From NCBI RefSeq assembly GCF_019703515.2, contig NC_059372.1:23670931-23734930 (forward strand): DNA of 64,000 nucleotides. Direction: 5' to 3'. Both the position numbers and the translations under genes were made by a program. The stretch comes from Myxocyprinus asiaticus (lineage: Eukaryota; Chordata; Actinopteri; Cypriniformes; Catostomidae). Of the stretch, positions 45,640 through 56,131 are shown piece by piece. The notes beneath the pieces were generated by a model, which saw nothing but the letters and a program-made list of their open reading frames with translations, had not been told where the DNA came from and did no database searches. Positions within the stretch are counted from its first letter, which is position 1; every line of letters starts with the position of its first letter.

Positions 45640-46421
45640 AGGATTAGTTCACCCAAAACTGACAATTCTCTCATGATTTACTCACCTTTAATCCCATAAA
45701 TGTGTCTTTCCTTCTTCAGCAGAACCGAAATTACGTTTTTTATAAGCACATTTCAGCTCTGTTTGTCCATGCAATGAAAGCAAATGGGTGCCGTGAGGCT
45801 GCTGGCTGTTTGACGGTCCAAAAGGCATATTTAGGCATCATAAAAGTACTCCACTAGACTCCAGTCGATCAGTTATTGTCTCCTGAAGCAAATCGATAGG
45901 TTTGTGTAAGAAACAATTCAATAATTAAAATATATTAACTTTAAATCTTTACTTCCTGCCAGCATTGTATTCCTGTTTGAAATAACCTAATTCTTGCGTG
46001 ACATTCATTCCTCTGTTGTATAAAAAGCGCACGCTTTCGACTCCTCACGTGAACGTGCCATTGCACTTTTGTCAAACGACAAATCCGTGATGGGTCGACT
46101 GGTAGCAGGAAGCATTTTTAAAAGTTAAAAAAGTTGATTTATTTTTTTCACAAACCTATCGATTTGCTTCAGAAGACATTCGTTGATCGACTGGAGTTGT
46201 GTGGATAACTTTTATGTTGCCTAAATTTGCCTTTTGGACCGTCAAACAGCCAGCAGCATCATGGCACCCATTCGCCTTCATTGTATGGACAAAAAGAGCT
46301 GAAATGTGCTTATAAACATCTTCATTTCCATTTTGCTGAATAAGGAAAGACATACACATCTGGGATGGCTTAAAGGTGAGTAAATAATGAGAAAATTATA
46401 ATTTTTGGGTGAACTAATCCT
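45640..46421. mobile_element. TTAA-type MITE, family 1, full-length long-hairpin copy
   Basis: 782 bp between TTAA copies at 45636-45639 and 46422-46425. Left end aggattagttcacccaaaac, right end tttgggtgaactaatcct. The arms are complementary over roughly 330 bp (cagctctgtttgtccatgca against tgtatggacaaaaagagctg; gctggctgtttgacggtcca against ttggaccgtcaaacagccag; tcctgaagcaaatcgatagg against cctatcgatttgcttcagaa), separated by a loop of about 120 bp. There is no coding sequence. Confidence 0.9.
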
Positions 46422-46425
46422 TTAA

Positions 46426-47034
46426 GTGGCCGAGAGAAGTTTCTGTTGACAGACCCTCAACCCCTCAATTTTGCCCGAGGGAGCGAGCTCAGATGTACGC
46501 TTCAGGGAGCTCCATATTCCACAGTGCAACTCGATTGTGACATCACAGCACAGATCCGCTAAAACTTCCCCACCACTAAACAACTCTAATGTATGATGGA
46601 AGTAAAGTTGGGTCAATTAAGCAGTTTATAAAAGTTATACTGAGATTTAACAGCATAACACTTGTAGCTACCTTAAACTGACTGTTTAATTCACAGCCAT
46701 AGCCTATATGTTCATTGTAATGTTACCATTTCGTATTTATAAAATTTGATTAATCCTTTCTAACATTAATTCCAATAAAAGATATTTTTTTCTTAACAGA
46801 CAATATTTCTACATAAGTGTCTGAAATTATGACTAAATTTTACCTGAACCTGTGATTGCATCAATCTCCAAAAACTTTGTCTTCTCAAGTGCACAAATCA
46901 CTAAATAATTCCACAAATTGGCACAAGCCTTCAAAGTGATCAAGGGCTTAGGTGTTCCAGTTAAACCCATTGCACTGGTTCCGCCAGTAGTGGACACTCT
47001 CGCAACGTAAGCGATGACGTACATCCGAGACAGA
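46426..47034. other. Non-coding stretch
   Basis: Unique, ordinary complexity; 46930-47030 is GC-richer (ttccgccagtagtggacact; cgcaacgtaagcgatgacgt). It abuts the LINE fragment. Confidence 0.3.
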
Positions 47035-48628
47035 GTGAATTTAGCGAGGGTATTAGTCAATTAGCAGATGACACCACCTTATTTTTAAGAGATGCTTCTC
47101 AAATCCCTTTAGCAATTGATCATATTAAAATATTTTCTAAAGCTTCAGGCTTTAATTTAAACATAAATAAATGTGAGTTTATGGCTGTAAAAGATTGTGT
47201 AGCCCCCTCTATTTATAATATTCCAGTTAAATCTCAAGTTACATACTTAGACATTGTGATCACCAAAAATCAAGATAATAGATGTGTCCTGAATTTCAAC
47301 CCGGTTAAAGAAAGGCCCAAAGAAGATTAAATTTGTGGTTGCAGAGAGATTTAACCTTGAGAGGTAGAATATTGCTTGCTAAGGCTGAGGGCATCGCTAG
47401 GTTTACTTATGCTGCTCTTTTTCTGTATGTAGACAATGAAATATGTACTGTTGATCAATCAATAAAATCCTCTTTAATTTTATATGAAAACAAAACCCAC
47501 TACATCAAGAAGTCTGTAATAATGTACCAATGAATACGGGGGGTTGAATATTCTTGATTTTCATCTCTGAATAACACTTTCAAAATCAATTGGATTAGAC
47601 CGTTTATATGTAAACGAAAAAAGTTTTGACTGTTTTCTAACTACTTAATTCAAAAGGTCTTATTTTAAACTATACAGAGTTTTTTTCATCTAAATTTAAT
47701 TTCCCGGTATCTCCTAAAGAATTCTCCATTGTTATGGATGCTATTCCTAAGGGAGTTGTTATGCTTCTACGGGAGACTGTTAAATCACCAAGCCTTTCAC
47801 CTATTCCTTTTGATCCACTTGAAACCCCAATTGGGAAACTGTGCTTTCTATCACATCCTTCATCACATAATTTTGGAATTAGGTCTCTTTTCCAAAAAGA
47901 TCTTGTAACAATTCCATTTGTGGTGTCATATTGGGAGAACTTTGTTAGCAATGTTGATTGGAAAAAAGTGTGGACATTGCCTATTAAATACATAATAACT
48001 AACAAAGTAAGGGAAGTATCATTTAAATTATTACATAGATTTTACCCAGTCAAAGTATATTTAAAAAGGTTTAAATAGATATAAACACAAATTGCTCTTT
48101 TTGTGTTGCCCCCAGTGAAACTGCACTTCATAGTTTTTGGGATTGTCCTTAGGCTATACACAATTATTTTGGATTGATTTTTGTAAGTTTATTAACCGAA
48201 ACTTGCTTTTGAGTTTCTCAATATTGTTTAAGGATGTGTTGTTTGCTTTCTATAGCATCAACAAAACAAAAAAGAATGAGTACTTAATTATTAATCTTTT
48301 ATTGTTGCTTGCCAAATTTCACATTCATCGAATTAAATTCAGTCATCAAAATCCCTTATTTATTATTTTTGAAAAAGAAATCGAGCAGTACATTCCAACT
48401 ATTTCACCTTCAAATAACTCCAAAGCCCTTAAGACAGTAAACCTGTGCTACCTTTTTTAATTATTTTGTTAAAGGTCGAGATGTAATACTCTATATTCTT
48501 ATAACTAGTGCTTTTCACTCCTATTTATATGTATTATTTATGTTAAGCCTGTACATTTATATTTGTTCTCTGTTCATGTATGTTTTCTATGATACCTTGG
48601 CAATAAAAATAAATAAATAAATAAAAAA
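47035..48628 (+). mobile_element. LINE (L1/Tx1-type) 3' fragment, copy C
   Basis: A 5'-truncated non-LTR element on the plus strand that begins within the RT palm (ADD motif) and ends with an (aata)n tail at 48602-48627 after ataccttggcaat. It differs in sequence from copies A and B, so it is a second family. Confidence 0.85.
47037..48160 (+). pseudogene. LINE reverse transcriptase C-terminal half, broken
   Basis: 47037-47330 encodes SQLADDTTLFLRDASQIP, then AIDHIKIFSKASGFNLNINK, with LADD being the RT catalytic box variant, and VTYLDIVITKNQDNR (usual YLG region). The frame ends, then continues in another frame at 47333-47470 (LWLQRDLTLRGRILLAKAEG) and 47734-48078 (MDAIPKGVVMLL to FYPVKVYLKRF). 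A cysteine/histidine segment of L1 ORF2 C-termini follows near 48080-48160 (ETALHSFWDCP in a shifted frame). At least three breaks; inactive. Confidence 0.8.
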
Positions 48629-49569
48629 GTTAGCAAGTGAAGGGGGTACAATTTTGAAGTGTAACGCAGCCCTGATTGCACCTTTAAAATGTAATTTTCT
48701 TACTTCTAAATACCTAACATACATTACAGCGGGAATGTTTCAAAAGTAAAGAAACAGACCAGATATGTTGTTCCGCTGTCAAATTGATGGAAGTTTCATC
48801 AGTGTTTTTTTTGTTTTTTTAAAAACAACAACAAAAAACAAAAAACAAACACAAAATATTTTTTTGTTCCAATGAAAAGAAGTTCCAACAAGAATGGACA
48901 GTCAAGTACTTGTGGTGAACTCCTGAAAGCAACTCGATCTCAACCAGTGGGTTTTTTATGCAACAAGACTATAACCATAGTGAAAGAAAGAATTATGTGA
49001 AGAGGCGCTATTTGTTGTTGCAATACTCTTGCATTAGTATTTGCCATACTAATCAGACGATTTACTGTATTATATAAAATATTGTAAATAATATATTATG
49101 GGTCAGTGATGTAAAACAAAAAATTGTTTTGGTCCAGATCTATTAATTTGTTTAAAAATACATTACAAATGCAACTCACACAAAACAATTACTTGAATTG
49201 TATTAAAATCTTGTAACCAAATCAAAGTCTTGTGGTGTTACCAACATGTAGGTAGCCATTTTGTCATCATGTGACCAAAAAAGAAAAAAGAAAACATAAA
49301 ACAGAGAGAACTCCTTTAGGATTGTTTGTAAAAGCAAAAAAAATATATATATTTAAAAAAAATTAAAAACCCTGAGGACTTTTGGTGCAACACTGTGAAA
49401 ACTTAATATTCTTGACTAAAAAAATCATGATATTTGTTAAAAATATTTTTTACCTCTAAAATACATTTTCAAAATATGTTTGAAAACTGTTTTTTTAATT
49501 AATTATTAAGTTGTGAACACTCTCGTGCATTCAAGGTGCAAGGAATGTAGTAATATATATATATATATA
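48629..49569. other. Non-coding stretch with A/T low complexity
   Basis: Poly-T/poly-A blocks at 48806-48862, a short ta run at 49550-49568, otherwise nothing named. Confidence 0.35.
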
Positions 49570-50781
49570 AACTGGTGGCCAAAAGTTTGGAATAATGTAC
49601 AGATTTTGATGTTTCAGAAGGAAATTGGTACTTTAATTCACCAAAGTGGCATTCAGCTGATCACAAAGTATAGTCAGGACATTACTGATGTAAAAAACAG
49701 CACCATCACTATTTGAAAAAAGTAATTTTTGATCAAATCTAGACAGGCAGCTATCACTCCATCACCTTATCCTTGAGTAATCATGCTAAATTGCTAATTT
49801 GGTCCTAGAAAATCACTTGCCATTATATCAAACACAGCTGAAAGCTATTTGGTTCGTTAAATGAAGCTAAACATTGTTTTTGTGTTTGTTTTTGAGTTGC
49901 CACAGTATGCAATAGACTGGCATGTTTTAAGGTCAATATTAGGTCACAAATGGCAAAAAAGAAACAGCTTTCTCTAGAAACTCATCAGTCAATCATTGTT
50001 TTGAGGAATGAAGGCTATACAATGCTTGAAATTGTCAAATAAACTGATGATTTCATACAAAGGTGTACACTACAGTCTTCAAGGACAAAGGACAACTGGC
50101 TCTAACAAGAACAGAAAGAGATGTGGAAGGCCAGATGTACAACTAAACAAGAGGATAGGTACATTATAGTCTTTAGAAATAGACGCCTCACATGTCCTCA
50201 GCTGATAGCTTCATTGAATTCTACCCACTCAACACCAGTTTCATGTACAACAGTAAAGAGAAGACTCAGGGGTGCAGGCCTTATGGGAAGAATTGCAAAG
50301 AAAAAGCCACTTTTGAAACAGAAAAACAAAATGAAAAGGTTAGAGTGGGCAAAGAAACAGACATTGGACAACAGATAATTGGAAAAGAGTGTTATGGATC
50401 CTAACCCCATTGAGATTTTGTGGGATCAGCTAGACTGTAAGGTGCGTGAGAAGTGCCCAACAAGACAGCCACATCTATGGAAAGTGCTACAGGAAGTGTG
50501 GGGTGAAATGTCACCTGAGTATCTGGACAAACTGACAGCTAGAATGCCAAGGATCTGCAAAGCTGCCATTGCTGCATGTGGAGGATTTTTGATGAGAACT
50601 CTTTGAAGTAGTTTAAGAAGTTCTGAATTTATTTTTTTCAAATTGTAATAATTTTTCACGTTATTAATGTCCTGACTATACACTGTGATCAGTTAAATGC
50701 CACTTTGGTGAATAAAAGTACCAATTTCTTTCCATAAGAGCAAAATCTGTACATTATTCCAAACATTTGCCCACCAGTGTA
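49570..50781 (+). mobile_element. Tc1/mariner element with deleted catalytic core
   Basis: Terminal repeats aactggtggccaaaagtttg and aaacatttgcccaccagtgt are inverted; subterminal tggaataatgtacagatttt at the left pairs with aaaatctgtacattattcca at the right. The transposase is on the plus strand (49950-50606) and lacks the central part. Confidence 0.88.
49950..50606 (+). pseudogene. Tc1-like transposase, core-deleted
   Basis: Starts MAKKKQLSLETHQSIIVLRN (HTH 1), stops at about 50040 (K then TAA), resumes in frame pieces through 50121-50378 with DRYIIVFRNRRLTCPQLIAS and GLMGRIAKKKPLLKQKNKMK (HTH 2 and linker), and then jumps near 50390 to DPNPIEILWDQLDCKVREKC, the third catalytic motif (E). 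About 150 residues, containing the first two catalytic Asp residues, are missing. The C-terminus runs to MRTL and a stop. Full-length members are about 340 residues. Dead. Confidence 0.85.
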
Positions 50782-52299
50782 CATATAGAACTGTTATCTG
50801 TCGATAGAAGCTTTTTGTTGACAAAATATTCTGGTTTAGCCCACATGCCCCAAATAATTTTTCCATTTGGCCCAGTTATTGATGAAGTTGAATAGCCCTG
50901 CTGCATAATATCTTCCATTTATTATATTAAATAATTGTATAACATTATGCTAAACTAATATTGACCTAGTTTGACAATTAAAGCTGAATTGCAAAACCAA
51001 CTATTGTTTTTATGCAGGTTTCCAGAATTCTTCCCCCTATCATTATTTTTTTAGAAATGTACATATATGTTTATCAGTTCACAGACCTTCTGCATTACTT
51101 TCATGGGCCCTTAGGGGTCCGCTGACCTCAAGTTGAAAAACCTTGCCATAGAATAATAGACACAGACACAGTTTTAAAAGTGCCTTTTAACACAATTTCA
51201 CCATTATGGTGGTAAATAGGCAAGAAAAAATCCTGACGAAGGCTGCATTACCGACACATTGTTTAATAAATTGTACACTAATCACAAGCAGCAGCAGTGT
51301 GCGGGATGTTTTTCTTGTTTATTTACTTCAGTGTATGTTCCTACTGCTGATGATATATCAGGTGTGGTGTTTTTTATTTTTATTTATTTTATTTTTTGTG
51401 TGTATTTACCAATTATGGTGGTAAAAGTCTCAGTGGAGATACAAACATCCCCCCCACCCCCCACCCCCCCCCCATATTAAAAAAAAAAAAAAAAAATCTG
51501 TTCATATTTTTGCTATTATCAATAACAATAAGTCAAGGCACCTTATATTTTTTGCTTTCCTTCCTCTCTTGAAACAAGGCAGAAAACTCATTAAAATTTA
51601 AGCTGAGGTCATTGATCGGTGGGGGGAGTCAGGGAAAGGTCAACCCCATCTGAACATCAACAAGCACAACGGTGCATGCTGCTCAGCACCACCCATCCTC
51701 ACCCAACCTGCAGCCTCACGGCATTCTGTCTGATCCGTGGCGGTACCACCACTCTCTGCCAAGAAGCCTGTTCAAACACATTACCTTCGAATAACCCAAA
51801 TATAATGTGTCATGCATCAAGTTAACCGTAGAGGTTTCACCTTCCTCTGTCCTGTTTCTCTAGCTCTTTTTCCCTTACCCGCACACATAAACACACGCTG
51901 AAACGGCACATGGTAGTAACCCCCCTCCAGCGATGTTCATATCCTGCAGGAGCCCTCAGGTTTTAACCTGTCAATATTGTGTGGTGTGGCAGGGCGGCTC
52001 TCCGCTCCTCTTAGCGGATCAGATCACCTCCTCACTGGCTGGGACAGAACTGCAACTCCTGCCCTATGTGCACATGACCTTCACAAAATCTGAGACTCAG
52101 TTTAATGTTCTCTATAGTGTATGTAACAATATCACACAAGCAAGAATGCAAGCAGAGAGATACAAACAGTGAATTGACCCAGTGCTGTTATATTAAACAT
52201 CAGTACTCTTGGAACGCTGTTTGTCCAGATAAGTGGACCAAAGCTAACTGTTATATTCTCTGAATACAATTCTATTTGGTCTGTCAATTTAACCCATTA
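50782..52299. other. Non-coding stretch with a unique island and low-complexity C/A block
   Basis: 51060-51150 (catgggcccttaggggtccg; caagttgaaaaaccttgcca) is a hAT-like end. 51448-51500 has runs of C then A. 51600-52170 is unique and GC-richer (ttctgtctgatccgtggcgg; ggctctccgctcctcttagc), a candidate conserved block; the plus-strand frames there are short and featureless. Confidence 0.35.
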
Positions 52300-52803
52300 A
52301 TTTAGTCTGAAAAATTATATAAAAAATAACATGTTAAAAAATTCACGCAATTAATCATGTACCAGGATTGTAATAAGGAATATTCAGAAGTACCTCCTGT
52401 TTTCGGCATCCTTAGAAAAGTCCTTATAATAAATCTATCTCAGACAGATTTACGAATTTAAGTGCAAAGTGGATTGCTGTGAACTGTAGGCCAATGATAG
52501 GCTCATGTTCAATATAATACAGAAATAAATAATATATTGACTTTTAAAGACACTTTTTGTATTTTCTTATCATTGCTTTATTCGTCTGCCACAATAATGT
52601 AGTGCATTTTAATCATCTGAATTATTATATTTATAATATAAATTTTATTTATAATTATTTAAATAACTATAATTATATACAGAATTTCTGTTTTTTATAT
52701 TTTGTAATTTCTCAGCAAATATTTATATATGCGGTTAATACAATTAATTAATCGTCATGTCATGTAATTAATTTTATTAAAAAAATTAATCCATTGACAG
52801 CCC
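52300..52803. repeat. hAT-like degraded repeat
   Basis: The right end ttaatccattgacagccct and internal cacgcaattaatcatgtacc, with abundant aattaatt words, match the style of a widespread fish hAT repeat (gggctgtcaatggattaa at the end in reverse). The left end is not clear. Confidence 0.5.
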
Positions 52804-52927
52804 TAATTTCTATATTAATTGGAATGCTTTAATGTGTATTTGTTGGTTTTCTCATTCTCACCTAAATTGGCCATTTCTTGATTTAGTGAAACGTAGTGTG
52901 CATGCTGTAATGATGACTGCCTGCCTT

Positions 52928-53266
52928 AAAGCTGAAGTAATGTAACTTTGTCTGTTATAAAATACTTCTATCACAGCTTAAAATGCAGAGACAACTATAA
53001 GCAAACCATTCATAGTTTAATTTTCTCAAAATCTTTAAGCACTGTTTTCTATGGCACTTTTATATTGCTGTGTTTGTTTTGAGCAACCCGGTTAGACCCG
53101 CCCCAACAACGTTACTCAACCAATGACGTGAGCTGGGGGCGGGACTATCACTTTGTTTAACCAGTGGCAGATGGGGTGTATTCAGAAAGCTGTTTTGAAA
53201 ACGTTTATTTTTGCAATTCCGTTTTGTGGCATAAGTGACGCAGAAATGACATACTTCAGCTTTAAA
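52928..53266. mobile_element. MITE family 3, most complete copy
   Basis: The ends aaagctgaagtaatgtaact and gacatacttcagctttaa are inverted repeats. It shares interior order with 13240-13507 and 11535-11760 (agcaaaccattcatagttta; caaccaatgacgtgagctgg; ggggtgtattcagaaagctg). There is no coding capacity. Confidence 0.75.
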
Positions 53267-53401
53267 TGATAAGTGAGCTAATGTGTGTTGATTTTCACAT
53301 GTTTGAGGTGAGCATGGCAAGGGTGAACATGTACAGGCATGCTTGCACAGATCCCCTAACTGTGAGACGCTGGCAGTGTATACTTACATCTCTGGTTTCT
53401 T

Positions 53402-53404
<3 letters not shown>

Positions 53405-53435
<31 letters not shown>
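53405..53435. repeat. (GT)n microsatellite
   Basis: About 15 gt units, directly before ggactatatt. Confidence 0.9.
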
Positions 53436-53436
<1 letters not shown>

Positions 53437-53879
53437 ACTATATTAAATCCCTCCCGCAGCATATGTGTCATGTTGCGGCTGCTGCTTTATAGATGGTGCC
53501 GGAGCAGATCTCGCCCCCCACCAAGCCCCACTAGCAACCTCAGGTACAACAGCATTTAAAAACATGGCAAGGTGAGGAACCACCTGGGATACACACCTCT
53601 AGGCCAATTACGACTCATTACCGCTCTGGTTTGTCTTCTGCTTGCACCTCTCATAGCTGTTTATTCCACACCTCATTCAACTTGTTTCAAAGCAATAATC
53701 ATGGTCAAGACAACATGGCTTTACTTATAAAACAGTATTAGAGATAGTTAATCCAAAAATTTAAATTCTGTCATCATTTACACACCCTCATGTTGTTCCA
53801 AACCTGTATGACAAAGTCATAGACTTACTATTAAATACAGGGTAGCAGTTAGTAGTAATACTTACAAATAATAAAACAT
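53436..53879. other. Non-coding stretch with a family 1 MITE fragment
   Basis: 53737-53811 matches the left arm of MITE family 1 (gagatagttaatccaaaaat; catttacacaccctcatgtt). The rest is ordinary sequence. Confidence 0.5.
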
Positions 53880-54203
53880 CATGGTTACTTGCGTAACCTC
53901 CGTTCCCTGATGGAGGGAACGAGAGGTTGTGTCGATGTAGTGACACTAGGGGTCACTCTTGGGAGCCCGAGACACCTCTGGTCTTTGATAAAAGGCCAAT
54001 GAAAATTGGCGAGTGGTATTTGCATGCCACTCCCCCGGACATACGGGTATAAAAGGAGCTGGCGTGCAACCACTCATTCAGGTTTTATGCTGAGGAGCCG
54101 AGACAGGGTCTGGCCATTTCAGCGGGTAGTTCAGCGTTGTGGCAGGAGGGACACAACATCTCGTTCCCTCCATCAGGGAATGGCGGTTACGCAAGTAACC
54201 ATG
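53880..54203. repeat. DIRS terminal module with 44-bp inverted arms and TATA box
   Basis: Left arm 53880-53923 (catggttacttgcgtaacct onward) and right arm 54160-54203 (ending gcaagtaaccatg) are nearly perfect complements; each arm itself holds a small hairpin (gttccctgatggagggaac). Between the arms is tataaaag at 54048-54055, preceded by tgcatgccactcccccggac. The word gtcgatgtagtgacactagg occurs directly on both sides (53934 and 54236). It is the 3'-side terminal repeat of the element; the promoter box points inward (plus strand). Confidence 0.75.
54048..54055 (+). promoter_or_regulatory. TATA box within the DIRS terminal repeat
   Basis: tataaaag in the context cgggtataaaaggagct, a strong match to the eukaryotic TATA consensus, oriented into the element and therefore antisense to its genes. 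Confidence 0.55.
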
Positions 54204-54970
54204 ACGCTCCCTATCTGTCACTCACTCAACGTTCTGTCGATGTAGTGACACTAGGGGTCCCTACACAAAACGCCGCAACTGGCTGAACTGTGTTACATGA
54301 ACTGGCGGTGTGTGATGGGCAGACAACTGTGTGCCTCGTAGCCAGTGCACCAGGCCGACACGTAACCTCCCCCAACATAGTTATGAGTGTCAAATGGCCC
54401 TTTGGGGACAAGTCGACTACCCAAAAGATAGAGACAGGCTAGCCCAGTCGTGGCCTCTTTTCCCCTTCTTTTTTTCCACTCCCTTAAAAAAGAGGGAATA
54501 TCCGACTGGGGCGACCAGGTCAAGTCGGGGGGTGTTCCTCCCAAGGGGAGAACACCACGGAGACCACACCTCGCCCAGAGAGAGGGGGGATATTTAAGTG
54601 GAAAATACGTCACATGGTCTTGCCGAACTATGTCGGAAGTATGTCATGTGGAGAAGTCTCATGGTAGGTCCTACCCAACGGGGGAGGAGTTACTACAAAC
54701 ATGAAGACTGTGGCAGAGGGGCCTCTGCCCAAAGAAGATGCAGTTTGCCAACTGGGAAACGAATTAGCGGAAGATATACATCACATGGGGTTACCTACAG
54801 GGAACCGCTACATGCGGAGCACCTACCCCAGAATAGGGCTTTTAGTTAGCACATGTACTGGGCCGGCAGTGAGTCTCTCCGAATACTTGACTGCCACAGG
54901 GCTCGGAGGAAGTTAACCAGGGAACATAGTTTGTGAACACTACTGGGAGTTAATGGTGCACGTCTTCAGC
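54204..54970 (-). other. DIRS-like element 3' region
   Basis: Non-coding or decayed sequence between the recombinase stop and the terminal module. It contains a direct copy of gtcgatgtagtgacactagg and purine-rich tracts. Open plus-strand frames here (up to 88 codons) have no features. Confidence 0.55.
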
Positions 54971-56014
54971 TCAGGGGAGGTGAAAGGCACTATGTGCAAG
55001 CGATACACCCGGCCGGCTATCCCGGACATATCCACTTGTATTGCGTGCCACTACACGGGATGAAACCGGTTCCACCTGGAGGTTGTAGAACCTCGCAAAG
55101 GTGTAGGGTGTTGCCCAGCCCGCTGCTCTGCAAATGTCTGTTAGAGAGGCACCCCTGGCCAGGGCCCAGGAGGCCGCTACACCAGTGGTAGAATGAGCTG
55201 GTAGCCCTACCGGGGGCGGCACGTCCTGGGCATGATATGCCATAGCTATGGCGTCAATGAGCCAGTGGGCGATCCTCTGCTTGGAGACAGTGCTTCCTTT
55301 CCGCTGTGCACCAAAGCAGACAAAGAGCTGCTCAGATATCCTAAAGCTCTGCGTGCGATCCAAATAGATGCGTAAAGCGCGCACCGGACACAGCAACGAC
55401 AGGGCTGGGTCTGCCTCCTCCTGGGGCAGCGCTCGCAGGTTCACCACCTGGTCCCTAAAAGGGGTCGTGGGAACCTTGGGCACAAAGCCCAGTCGGGGTC
55501 TCAGGATCACATGAGAGTAGCCCGGACCGAACTCCAGGCACGTTTCGCTGACAGAGAATGCTTGCAGGTCTCCTTCCCTCTTGATGGAAGTGAGCACAGT
55601 CAAGAGGGCAGTCTTCAAGGAGAGTGCCTTAAGCTCAGCTGACTGCAAAGGCTCAAAGGGGGCTCTCTGTAGACCCTGAAGAACTACAGAGAGGTCCCAT
55701 GAGGGAACGAGGCACGGTCTGGAGGTGTTCAGCCTCCTGGCTCCTCTCAGGAACCTGATGATCAGGTCATGCTTCCCTAAGGACTTACCATCCACTGTGT
55801 CGTGGTGTGCTGCTATAGCGGCTACATACACCTTCAAGGTGGAAGGGGACAGTCCCCCTTCCAACCTCTCCTGCAGGAAGGAAAGCACCAGTCTGACTGC
55901 ACATCTCTGGGGCTCTTCCCATCGGGAAGAACACCACTTAGTGAACAGATGCCACTTAAAGGCATACAGGTGCCTCGTAGAGGAGGCCCTAGCCTGAGTG
56001 ATTGTGTCTACCAC
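54971..56014 (-). CDS. DIRS tyrosine recombinase, open frame but catalytic Arg replaced
   Basis: 347 codons from the first Met (true start unknown; the frame may begin upstream without ATG). The protein joins element DNA circles into the genome via a covalent Tyr intermediate. N-terminal core-binding region: STRHLYAFKWHLFTKWC (12-28) and STLKVYVAAIAAHHDTVDG (58-76). Catalytic domain: first Arg in LTSIKREGDLQAFSV (R146); second motif AHSTTGVAASWALARGAS (273-290), where the family has H-x-x-R, but here H274-S-T-T277; then ICRAAGWATPYTFARFYNL (294-312) with Tyr 310. Apart from the R-to-T change it is uninterrupted, so decay by point change is recent. It lies downstream of the RT/RNase H frame. 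XerC/D-like fold by motif; closest relatives are DIRS1-type elements of fish. Confidence 0.85.
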   Translation of the reverse strand: MVDTITQARASSTRHLYAFKWHLFTKWCSSRWEEPQRCAVRLVLSFLQERLEGGLSPSTLKVYVAAIAAHHDTVDGKSLGKHDLIIRFLRGARRLNTSRPCLVPSWDLSVVLQGLQRAPFEPLQSAELKALSLKTALLTVLTSIKREGDLQAFSVSETCLEFGPGYSHVILRPRLGFVPKVPTTPFRDQVVNLRALPQEEADPALSLLCPVRALRIYLDRTQSFRISEQLFVCFGAQRKGSTVSKQRIAHWLIDAIAMAYHAQDVPPPVGLPAHSTTGVAASWALARGASLTDICRAAGWATPYTFARFYNLQVEPVSSRVVARNTSGYVRDSRPGVSLAHSAFHLP

Positions 56015-56131
56015 TGCGGGTGGTAGACCGCTTAGGTCTTCCTCATCCCGTCCAGGGGCCAGACATGGAGATTCCAGAGGACTGGTCGCGGGTGCCAGAT
56101 GGTGAGAAAGAAGGTCCTTCCTCAGTGGAAT

